Positions 26,995 through 34,328 of a DNA stretch of 64,000 nt are shown one piece after another (the first letter of the stretch is position 1; each line of letters starts with the position of its first letter). The notes under the pieces were generated by a model. The model did no database searches. It had not been told where the DNA came from and saw only the letters and a list, made by a program, of their open reading frames with translations. This DNA is from Paenibacillus lutimineralis (GTDB taxonomy: Bacteria > Bacillota > Bacilli > Paenibacillales > Paenibacillaceae): NCBI RefSeq assembly GCF_003991425.1, contig NZ_CP034346.1, positions 6,067,501-6,131,500 on the forward strand, given 5' to 3'. The position numbers and the translations under genes were made by a program.

Positions 26995-27630
26995 TTACAT
27001 AGATTCTGTATTTATGTGACGCAGCGGACGTCTGCGGGAGCCTCTCTTCCGTTCCAGATATAACACAATAACTAATCCCGCGAAGAAGCCAATAAAGGTG
27101 CCAATCGCCAGATTCAGCATCTTGCGCGGACTTACCGGAATCGATGCGTCCTCCATGTTGGCATAATCCAGTACAATCACATTCGCATTAGGAACGATAT
27201 CTGTAGATTTTTCTATAAATGCATCCGCAAAGCTGTTAGCGATATCTACGGCCTCCTGGGGATGATCATGCTTGGCATATAGGATGATAACCAAAGTGCC
27301 AGGGTCTGTTCTGACCTTAACCCTCTCCAGAAGCTCATATGCCGTCTCCTTCGTATTCAATTTCTTCTTCGCTTCATTGGCGATATAACGACTCTGGATC
27401 GCATCCTCATATGTCTTCGTCAGGGCCTGGCTGGCCAAGAAGTCGTTATAAGTCCCCGATTCCGCCGAAGCCAGAGTTGCTACTAGACTAGCAGTGGCCT
27501 GATATTGAGGCTTTACAATTGCATTCAACAAAAAAACGCCTCCCACACAAATTAGAAGCGTAATCAAGAAGGCAATCATATGTTTCCTTACGGATTTGAA
27601 TAAATAACTAAGATCCAAGCGGCGGTTCAC
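26995..27630 (-). CDS. Wzz/YveK-type polysaccharide chain-length regulator (kinase modulator)
   Basis: 211 residues, two membrane helices (about 18-37 and 178-198) around an extracytoplasmic coiled region; the typical Pro-rich stretch ASIPVSPRKML precedes the second helix. Such proteins set EPS chain length and in Gram-positives activate a separate BY-type tyrosine kinase. No such kinase gene is in this window. The C-terminal tail (KRGSRRRPLRHINTESM) is short and basic. First gene of the EPS operon; a promoter should lie in the AT-rich 27631-27811 stretch, but I cannot assign it. Confidence 0.88.
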   Translation of the reverse strand: MNRRLDLSYLFKSVRKHMIAFLITLLICVGGVFLLNAIVKPQYQATASLVATLASAESGTYNDFLASQALTKTYEDAIQSRYIANEAKKKLNTKETAYELLERVKVRTDPGTLVIILYAKHDHPQEAVDIANSFADAFIEKSTDIVPNANVIVLDYANMEDASIPVSPRKMLNLAIGTFIGFFAGLVIVLYLERKRGSRRRPLRHINTESM

Positions 27631-27811
27631 CCCAAACTGTGGATTAATATGACAAATAATGAAGAACTGTGTCGACTAGGAAAAAAGTCACCAATTTAAC
27701 ACTTTTATATTAACACAAAACAAAAATCTTGGTACCTTTTTTTTCCTAACATTCTATTTTATTTTTGCATATATATAATATTCCTCACTTCGAAGAAATC
27801 TGGATTAAAGC

Positions 27812-27850
27812 AAAAAAAACCTTCCGGACAGCGTAACTGCCCAAAAGGTT
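27812..27850 (-). terminator. Intrinsic terminator of the riboswitch-controlled beta-helix gene
   Basis: On the minus strand AACCTTTTGGGCAG pairs with CTGTCCGGAAGGTT (two mismatches) and is followed by eight T. It separates this gene from the chain-length regulator gene and so from the EPS operon. Confidence 0.85.
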
Positions 27851-27878
27851 CTCATCAATATTTTATATAAAAACATGC

Positions 27879-29279
27879 TTAGAAATTATCAGCGGATACC
27901 TCTACATTAACATTCGACTTCGCTAGCAAAATATTGAAGGACTTACTCTTCACTGTATTGTCCTTAACAACAATGTCCTTCTGGACACAGTTCTCCAAAT
28001 AGGTGGATAAGTCGATTCCGCCCTTTGTTGTCTGAATCATGTTGCCTTTGATAGAGCCTTTCTCCGCATTCTGCCAAGTCCATATCCCCTTCTCGGCATT
28101 CTCAATCGTATTGCTGGTGATCTGGAATTGCTTCGTATTGCCGACCCGAATCGCTGTCGTGCCTTCTACTGCACTCTTGGAGCCCATCTTGATCTTATTG
28201 CCGTGAACAGTAACATTGCTGACGGTCTGCGACGCACTTACCTCAATCGCCGCATAATAGCTTCCTTCGCCACTGATCGTATTGTTCCGAATCGTATTGT
28301 CGGAGCCGTATACACTAATGCCCGAGTACATGTCCGGAGCCAGCTTGCCACTGTCCTTGCCTTTGTAATAGTTGTTGTTCAGATACGAATTCGTAATCCG
28401 GTTATTCTCAACGGTGATCCCTTGCGCATATATCTTAATGGCCCGTTTGGCATTATGATCGAATGTATTGCCGACAATGACACTCTTCGTATTCGTGCCC
28501 TGCTTGCTATCCACATTCGGATCCTCGTAATAAATACCGTCTCCATCATCCGCCGGTCCAATATGATGAATATGAGAGTTCTTGATAGCAACGTTCACCG
28601 CTGCCTTCTCCTTGGAGCCCCAGGTCGTCGTCACGTAAATTCCTCTTGAAATCAAGCTGCCAGCAGTTAGATTCACCGCGGAGATATTCTTCACTTCTGT
28701 GGAATCAATCTCTATCTGATTGGAATTCCCGTACACGACGATTCCCGACACAACGCCAGTATAATAGTCACTGGCCGGGTCCTTGCTATGCGTAGCGTTC
28801 GAGACAATACTCTTCTTGACCTTCACATCGCTGCTTCCACCGCTGATAACAAGCACGCGATTCACAGCCATATTGCCGTCCAGTGTGATGTCGCTGATCG
28901 CAATATGACTTCCCGTAGCCCTCATCATCTCCCAGCCGAAGCTGCGATTGCTGGCTTGAATTACAGAGCTTGCTCCATCACCGATAATCGTCGTATTCCC
29001 TTCGACAATCAGCGTCTTCTCCGGATTCACCTTATACGTTCCAGCCGGAAAATACACGCGGCCCCCGCGGCCCGCTGCCGCATCAAGCGCCTGCTGTACA
29101 GCGGACGTATCGTCCGTGCTTCCATCGCCAACTGCACCATAATTCTTCACATTCAATTCCGTACTTCCAGCTGCCGATGCAACTGCTGCAGCGTTACCTG
29201 GAACAGGCATGATTACACCGCTGAGCACTATAATTAAAGCTATGAAAACTATGTTTCTGAATACACGGTTCATCATCAT
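27879..29279 (-). CDS. Secreted right-handed beta-helix protein behind a cyclic-di-GMP riboswitch
   Basis: About 466 residues with a signal peptide (hydrophobic run from VFRNIVFIALIIVL, cleavage likely after PGNAAA). The mature part opens LNVKNYGAVGDGSTDDTSAV, the Pectate_lyase_3 signature, then many NNTI/ENNRI turns of a parallel beta helix. It is a paralogue of the 13612-14979 protein. Extracellular polysaccharide cleavage or modification is the likely role. The ATG at 29279 follows GGAG by five bases; the longer frame from a GTG at 29285 overlaps that site. Transcription must pass a cyclic-di-GMP-I riboswitch and a terminator, so expression should follow the second messenger. Confidence 0.88.
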   Translation of the reverse strand: MMMNRVFRNIVFIALIIVLSGVIMPVPGNAAAVASAAGSTELNVKNYGAVGDGSTDDTSAVQQALDAAAGRGGRVYFPAGTYKVNPEKTLIVEGNTTIIGDGASSVIQASNRSFGWEMMRATGSHIAISDITLDGNMAVNRVLVISGGSSDVKVKKSIVSNATHSKDPASDYYTGVVSGIVVYGNSNQIEIDSTEVKNISAVNLTAGSLISRGIYVTTTWGSKEKAAVNVAIKNSHIHHIGPADDGDGIYYEDPNVDSKQGTNTKSVIVGNTFDHNAKRAIKIYAQGITVENNRITNSYLNNNYYKGKDSGKLAPDMYSGISVYGSDNTIRNNTISGEGSYYAAIEVSASQTVSNVTVHGNKIKMGSKSAVEGTTAIRVGNTKQFQITSNTIENAEKGIWTWQNAEKGSIKGNMIQTTKGGIDLSTYLENCVQKDIVVKDNTVKSKSFNILLAKSNVNVEVSADNF

Positions 29280-29294
29280 AATCACTCCTAGGAT

Positions 29295-29330
29295 AAAAAA
29301 ATAGAAGGCCCCTTGTCTCAGGACCTCCTA
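29295..29330 (-). terminator. Riboswitch expression-platform terminator
   Basis: On the minus strand TAGGAGGTCC pairs with GGGCCTTCTA (two G-T pairs), loop about eight bases, followed by seven T. It sits between the riboswitch aptamer and the beta-helix start codon, so it can act as the regulated switch. Confidence 0.82.
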
Positions 29331-29340
29331 CTCTCATATC

Positions 29341-29447
29341 CTAAGAACCTTCGGGAACTGGCTGGCATGTGAGAGTTGTCGTCTCACGAAGCCCCTATAG
29401 CTTTGCGTCCCGCGCTTTCACGCGGTTTGCCGTTTCGTCGTTCTCAT
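29341..29447 (-). ncRNA. Cyclic-di-GMP-I (GEMM-I) riboswitch
   Basis: Read on the minus strand: GGCAAACC, a stem CCGCGT-GAAA-GCGCGG with the typical GAAA loop, then GGGACGCAAAGC, TATAGGGGCTTC, a variable GTGAGA/TCTCAC hairpin, and ATGCCAGCCAGTTCCCGAAGG. All the conserved GEMM-I blocks are present in order, and UGAGAAC pairs with GGUUCUUA to close the outer stem. The GAAA loop and GCUAUAGGG-GCCAGCCAG parts form the tetraloop-receptor contact in known members. It controls the secreted beta-helix gene through the terminator at 29295-29330. Confidence 0.95.
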
Positions 29448-29580
29448 ATTCAATTCGGAGTTTCATAGATTCATAGTTTTATAGTATGCGAGTAATCTAT
29501 CAAAGTTGAATCGAAATCAGCCTTTATTTCAACAATATTAGTCTATTAAATATTAACATATTCTCTCATAATCTGTAAAT

Positions 29581-30780
29581 CTATTTTCCTATTTCTCTCT
29601 CATTATATTGATAGGTCGAGTCCTTCTTATTACCCGGGTTCCTCTCCTTAATATCCCACTGTCTCGCCGCATCGGTGTATATTGGAATCACCTCGCCTAA
29701 TACATGAGACACTGAATAGAGAGAGATAAGTCTGTCGCGGTTCGTGCGAATGTCGGCTCTCAGTTGTGGATTGTCGAACAGCTCCCAGATACGTTCAGCG
29801 AATATAGACGGCTCGTCCAATCCAACTAGAAAGCCGTGTGTCCCCGGCTCTACCAAATCTCGATTCCCCCGCACATCTGTAGCGACTACAGGCAAACCGG
29901 TAGCGATTGCCTCCATAATATTTACAGGCAGCCCTTCCTGTCTGCTGGACGACACGGCGATATCCGCCAATGCATAGATCTGATCCATATCCGTACGATG
30001 GCCGAGAAAGGTAACGAGATTTTCCAATCCCAACCGGCTCACCTGCTCCCGATATTGTCCTTCCAATGCACCTTGCCCAGCCAAAAGCAGCCGAAAACGG
30101 GGAATTCTCTCTCTCAATAGAGACACAACCTCCAGGAGATAGGCCTGATTCTTACGTTGACTTAACTCGGCAGCATAAATCATGATGAACTCGTCAGAAT
30201 CGATGCCATGCATTTCCCTTAGCTGCCTCTTCTCTTGTTCATGGGCAGGCTTATATTTGTCAAAATCGATTCCGACCCCATGTACATAAGCGATCGCTCC
30301 TGCCTTGAATTGATGGTCTAGTGCCCGGTTGTAATCCTCCGCATTCATTGTTAATAAACAGTCAGTATAGCGAGATAAATACTTCTCTACCGGATAATAG
30401 AGCAGCCAATTCTGGAATGAAGCGCCCTTGAAGAAATGGAATCCATGAGCAGTATAGAGAACCCGCGTGCCTGTGCGGCGGGCCTGTCTCGCTGCAAGTC
30501 GGGTCAATACTCCTCCCATCGGAGTGTGGCAGTGGATGATCTCATAATTATTTTCCCGTACAATATCCTTCAACTGCCGATAAGCCCGCCAGTTATCCAG
30601 CTTGAATGGAGAACGCTGAATCGGAATATTGAACTGCTTGTCCACATAGGGAACGGCCTCCGTTCCATAAGTTGCAGCGTGTACCTCCCAACCCTGCTCC
30701 TGAAACCAGCGCAGATACGGTAAATGGAAAGCTTTCAAATGGGAGATTACAGTAGCGCAGAATAATACCTTTTTAGGCAC
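29581..30780 (-). CDS. Glycosyltransferase family 4 (EpsD-like)
   Basis: GT-B glycosyltransferase of about 399 residues. The N terminus KKVLFCATVISHLKAFHLPY and the IIHCHTPMGGVLTRLAAR loop are characteristic of the EpsD/CapM-type group; the donor domain has LAGQGALEGQYR, FLGHRTDMDQIYALADIAV and SSRQEGLPVNIMEAIATGLPVVATD with the E-x7-E pattern. A GTG at 30780 sits eight bases after TTGGAG; an upstream GTG at 30789 overlaps that site. It is transcribed ahead of the riboswitch and separated from the main EPS operon by the beta-helix gene. Confidence 0.9.
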   Translation of the reverse strand: MPKKVLFCATVISHLKAFHLPYLRWFQEQGWEVHAATYGTEAVPYVDKQFNIPIQRSPFKLDNWRAYRQLKDIVRENNYEIIHCHTPMGGVLTRLAARQARRTGTRVLYTAHGFHFFKGASFQNWLLYYPVEKYLSRYTDCLLTMNAEDYNRALDHQFKAGAIAYVHGVGIDFDKYKPAHEQEKRQLREMHGIDSDEFIMIYAAELSQRKNQAYLLEVVSLLRERIPRFRLLLAGQGALEGQYREQVSRLGLENLVTFLGHRTDMDQIYALADIAVSSSRQEGLPVNIMEAIATGLPVVATDVRGNRDLVEPGTHGFLVGLDEPSIFAERIWELFDNPQLRADIRTNRDRLISLYSVSHVLGEVIPIYTDAARQWDIKERNPGNKKDSTYQYNEREIGK

Positions 30781-30988
30781 AATACTCACTCCAAATTCGT
30801 TATTTTATGCGAATTATGGTGGAGTCTAGCTGACTTGTCTAAAATATATCAATGAAAAAATAGAATTACAATAAAAACCAGTTAGTACTCAAAAATTGCA
30901 TGACTTGTCCGTCTACGTTTGCTATATTGTTCATAGATAATTCCAGATATAACTAACCTCGCCACTTTATCATAATCGGAGGCGATTT

Positions 30989-31921
30989 ATGGGAACTCTT
31001 CATCAAGAGCACGAGATGCTGACTAGATGGGCCGACTTTAATCATCTTAAATGGGGATGCAGCGCCAACATTGTCAAATTTCAGAACTCTGATTCGAATG
31101 CCTATATTGAGAGCCTGTTCTTCTTCAATCAAAAAGGCAAACTCTTTCTTCCGCCTCTCAATCCGTTCCACCCTACCTTCTTTCACCCGACGCCGACGGA
31201 TAAGCCTTACCGAATCAACCAGCAATGGCGGCAGCTGTCACATCAAATGATCGAGGAGATCATTCGTCACGGGGGAGCTGCAAGCTTTGTTCTTCCGCCA
31301 GATATCACTGACATTCGCCCATTTCTATGGCGTGGATTCAAGGCCAATGTTAAATACACTTATCATCTCAAACTGCCGTATTCGCTTGAGCAGGCTAGCA
31401 CCGAGATTCGCAGCAAGATCAAGAAAGCAACACAAACTGGCTACAGATCTGCATTGACACAAGACATGAATAAGATATTTCCATGTCTGATTGCCACAGA
31501 GAACCGGAAGGGATTTCACCATGATCTGACCTTGTCCGATCTCCAGCTTGCCCAACAATTGCTCGGCCACGACAACTTCCGCTGTTATGTCTGCTATTCG
31601 CCAGAGGGTGAAGCTGTCAGCGCCAGCATCATTATCGTGATGAACGAGGCTTGGTCCTTCGGCTGGGCAGCCGGCAGCAAGACCAATCATTTAACAAATG
31701 GAGTTGTTCAGCAGTCTCAGCATTTTGCCTTTGAGGATTTGACCAGAATCGGCATACACAACGTCGACCTGGTCGGAGCAAATCTTCCATCGGTAGCTGG
31801 TTCTAAGTCAGGATGGGGTGGAGAACTGGTCCCTTACTATCAGGTTAGACTGCCCGTATTCAAGGAAACCCTCCGTTCATGCCGTAATTGGCTGAACAAT
31901 AGAAAGGGCCAGAAATTATAG
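30989..31921 (+). CDS. FemAB/GNAT-like acyl- or aminoacyltransferase (first of pair)
   Basis: 310-residue cytoplasmic protein of the double-GNAT (FemAB/BioF2-like, Acetyltransf_6) group. Recognisable parts are the N-terminal LTRWADFNHLKWGCS opening, VLPPDITDIRPFLWRGF, the helix IRSKIKKATQTGY typical of FemAB proteins, and the C-terminal GNAT block SFGWAAGSKTNHLTNGVVQQ followed by GIHNVDLVGANLPSVAGSKSGWGG. Family members use acyl-CoA, acyl-ACP or aminoacyl-tRNA to decorate cell-wall or sugar acceptors. It is about 40-50 percent similar by eye to the protein at 33314-34237. CGGAGGCG precedes the ATG. First gene of a plus-strand operon with the epimerase fusion. The substrate is unknown; modification of the EPS sugar is an inference. 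Confidence 0.82.
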   Translation: MGTLHQEHEMLTRWADFNHLKWGCSANIVKFQNSDSNAYIESLFFFNQKGKLFLPPLNPFHPTFFHPTPTDKPYRINQQWRQLSHQMIEEIIRHGGAASFVLPPDITDIRPFLWRGFKANVKYTYHLKLPYSLEQASTEIRSKIKKATQTGYRSALTQDMNKIFPCLIATENRKGFHHDLTLSDLQLAQQLLGHDNFRCYVCYSPEGEAVSASIIIVMNEAWSFGWAAGSKTNHLTNGVVQQSQHFAFEDLTRIGIHNVDLVGANLPSVAGSKSGWGGELVPYYQVRLPVFKETLRSCRNWLNNRKGQKL

Positions 31922-31940
31922 ATATATAGGGGGGACTATA

Positions 31941-33308
31941 TTGAAAGTCCTTATAACCGGCGGTTACGGCTTTATTGGTTCTTTTGTCGCTGCGAAGTTC
32001 TATGAAGAGGGCAGTGATGTGATCATTATCGATAATATCTCTTCCGGCAATGTCAGACATATTGAATTCCCACACACCTCGTACATCATTGATGTTGAGA
32101 GTCCTAACTGCGATGCCATATTCGCTGAGCAAAATATCGATATCGTCGTTCATTTGGCCGCTCAGATCAATATCGTTACTTCTATGGAGAACCCTTATGC
32201 CGATACAAAGTCGAATATTCTAGGCCTGACGAACATCCTGCAGCTCTCTGCCAAGCATCATGTTAAGAAGTTCCTCTTTGCTTCATCGGCGGCTGTCTAC
32301 GGTCTGAGTGAGGAAACTCCGCTGGGCGAGAATTTACCTTGCAGGCCCGTCTCGACCTATGGCATCAATAAGCTGTTGGGGGAGTATTACTGCGGTAAAT
32401 GGAGTGAACTCTATCAATTGAATACACTTTGTCTCCGATTCGCGAATGTGTATGGCCCGAGACAAGGATTGACTGGAGAAGGCGGCGTAGTGTCCATGTT
32501 TATGGAGAGGATGCTTTACGATCAAAGTCTTACCGTCTATGGTAGTGGCGAACAGACACGTGATTTCATCTATGTGGAGGACGTAGCTGAGGCTATTTAC
32601 CGAGCTAGCCAATCTCCACAGTCAGGGGTCATGAACCTGTCGACAGGCACAGAGCACTCCATCAACACATTGGTACGCATCTTATCTGATCTTCATCCGC
32701 TGGCAGGGATCCGTAGAGCAGAACCACGACCCGGAGATATATTCAGATCTGTTCTCGATAACAGCTTGCTGTGTAATGCACTAGAATGGGAGCCCCGATT
32801 CTCGCTGGAGGAAGGGCTGCGCAGAACCTACGAATGGTTCACTGTGTCCGCTCCGATTGCACCAAGAGAAGTGGCAGCAGCAAGTTCGAAGGCTGCTCTG
32901 AACGAAGAGCATATTCAGAACGAACTGCTGAACTCCTCGATGTCGCGTCATGTCCGCAGCTTGTATCTGAATCAAAGCGAACACTATATGGAAGGCTCGC
33001 CTGTGTTGAAATCGGAAATATTTACCGCAGTCCTCCGCTCCAGAGAACAAGCCAAGCGGAAATTCAATACGGATTATACGATACTGACGCTATCCAACTT
33101 ATCCAATGGACATCTTGAAGACCTTCATACCGTAGATTCCTACTTGCGCGAGAATGATTATATCGGGCTGAATCCCGTTAATGAGCTGCAGATCCTGTTA
33201 TCGAATGCCTCCTCTATGGAGGCGGCACATGTCGTGAACCGTCTGAAGAAGAACGGGATCTTCACCGAGCTTGCGTTCAGCTCCGACCATGAAGGGAGGA
33301 ATAAATAA
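31941..33308 (+). CDS. NAD-dependent sugar epimerase fused to a degenerate GGDEF-like domain
   Basis: 455 residues from a TTG start behind AGGGGGG. Residues 1-305 form an extended SDR epimerase: GGYGFIG (7-13), DNISSG, LAAQINIV, SSAAVYG, catalytic Tyr140/Lys144 in STYGINK, NVYGPRQG and RPGDIFRS, all as in GalE/WbpP-type UDP-sugar epimerases. A linker to about 350 leads to a C-terminal region (about 355-440) that aligns by eye with the GGDEF protein at 34329-35708: TILTLSNL versus ALMFIDLD, RENDYIGLNPVNELQILLSN versus RESDLICRLGGDEFLILLTN. The inhibitory-site RxxD (403-406) stays five residues before the site, which is now PVNEL instead of GGDEF. It looks like a cyclic-di-GMP receptor domain without cyclase activity that could control the epimerase. 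Confidence 0.8.
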   Translation: MKVLITGGYGFIGSFVAAKFYEEGSDVIIIDNISSGNVRHIEFPHTSYIIDVESPNCDAIFAEQNIDIVVHLAAQINIVTSMENPYADTKSNILGLTNILQLSAKHHVKKFLFASSAAVYGLSEETPLGENLPCRPVSTYGINKLLGEYYCGKWSELYQLNTLCLRFANVYGPRQGLTGEGGVVSMFMERMLYDQSLTVYGSGEQTRDFIYVEDVAEAIYRASQSPQSGVMNLSTGTEHSINTLVRILSDLHPLAGIRRAEPRPGDIFRSVLDNSLLCNALEWEPRFSLEEGLRRTYEWFTVSAPIAPREVAAASSKAALNEEHIQNELLNSSMSRHVRSLYLNQSEHYMEGSPVLKSEIFTAVLRSREQAKRKFNTDYTILTLSNLSNGHLEDLHTVDSYLRENDYIGLNPVNELQILLSNASSMEAAHVVNRLKKNGIFTELAFSSDHEGRNK

Positions 33309-33313
33309 AGAGA

Positions 33314-34237
33314 ATGATAGAACAAACAACATTGGCCAAGTGGGCAGAATTCAACCGCCTGAAGTGGAAATGTGATGTTGATCTGCTCCGGTTCCAGCCG
33401 CCGAAGTGCGATGATTATTATAGCGAGTGCTTGCTGTTCAGCAGATATGGCAAGTTTTATTTTCCACCTCAGAATCCGTATCATCCCGTCATATTCCATG
33501 CCACTCCATCGGCCAAGCCATTCCGCACAAACAAGCAATGGCATGAAGTCGCAGAGCTGATGATCGAGCATCTAGTGAAGCTGAGGGGCGCTGTAACGAT
33601 AACTTTGCCCCCGGACATTACCGATATCAGGCCGTTCACTTGGCGAGGCTTCCAGGTGGATGTCCGTTATACATACATTTTGAACCTCCCCTACTCGGTA
33701 AGTCTGGCCAGCAAGGCTATCCGAAATAAAATCAAGAAAGCCAATGCCAGAAGCTATTCCAGCAAGAGGACCGAGAATATGAAGCATGTCTATGAATGCC
33801 TGCTGGAGACGGAAAGAAGGCAAGGCTTCAGCCATCAGATTACGGCTGCTGACCTGGAGCTGGCGCAGAGTATTTTGGGAGAAGACAGCTTCCGATGCTA
33901 TGTCTGTTATTCCGAGAGCGGTGAGCCGGTCAGCGCCAATGTTACGTTGCTCTTGAACCCGGGGCAAGCGATCGGCTGGGTTGCTGGAACCAAGACAGAC
34001 CACCTGTCCAATGGGGTAGTCCAACAGCTGCAGCTCTTTGAATTTGAGGACCTCGCCTCCCAAGGGATTAAGCATTTCGATTTTAGCGGGGCCAATATCG
34101 CATCGGTGGCAGAATCGAAGGCGGACTGGGGCGGAGATCTTACGCCTTATTATGTGGTCAGGAAGCCTGGCTTCAAGGATATTCTCCGCTCTGGGCGGGA
34201 CTGGCTGCAATTTAGACGGGGATTCTTCAGAATTTAA
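33314..34237 (+). CDS. FemAB/GNAT-like acyl- or aminoacyltransferase (second of pair)
   Basis: 307 residues, paralogue of 30989-31921: AKWAEFNRLKWKCDVDLLRF, FPPQNPYHPVIFHATPS, LPPDITDIRPFTWRGFQ, IRNKIKKANARSY and IGWVAGTKTDHLSNGVVQQ match the first protein position for position, as does FSGANIASVAESKADWGGDL. It starts five bases after the epimerase stop; the ribosome site is weak (AAAGAGA), so translation is probably coupled to the epimerase. Duplicate copies flanking one enzyme suggest two related acceptors or a heterodimer. Substrate unknown. Confidence 0.82.
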   Translation: MIEQTTLAKWAEFNRLKWKCDVDLLRFQPPKCDDYYSECLLFSRYGKFYFPPQNPYHPVIFHATPSAKPFRTNKQWHEVAELMIEHLVKLRGAVTITLPPDITDIRPFTWRGFQVDVRYTYILNLPYSVSLASKAIRNKIKKANARSYSSKRTENMKHVYECLLETERRQGFSHQITAADLELAQSILGEDSFRCYVCYSESGEPVSANVTLLLNPGQAIGWVAGTKTDHLSNGVVQQLQLFEFEDLASQGIKHFDFSGANIASVAESKADWGGDLTPYYVVRKPGFKDILRSGRDWLQFRRGFFRI

Positions 34238-34239
34238 AA

Positions 34240-34322
34240 AGAAGCCTTTCTCACCGTTACCAATAAATACATGTTCGAAAATTGGATTTTTCGAACTTCC
34301 TCTATACGGAAGAAAGGCTTCT
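34240..34322 (-). terminator. Large hairpin terminator with a minimal repeat copy inside its loop
   Basis: AGAAGCCTTTCT (34240) pairs with AGAAAGGCTTCT (34311). On the minus strand the stem is followed by five T, fitting the end of the GGDEF gene; it may stop the convergent operon too. The loop of about 59 bases holds the inner hairpin GTTCGAAAA/TTTTTCGAAC. Confidence 0.7.
34272..34302 (+). repeat. Minimal copy of the dispersed repeat (ends only)
   Basis: TGTTCGAAAA and TTTTTCGAACTTCCTCT resemble the two ends of the full repeats (TGTTCAAAAA, TTTTTGAACTTCCTCT) joined with almost no interior. It lies in the loop of the 34240-34322 terminator. Confidence 0.55.
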
Positions 34323-34328
34323 TGTGCT

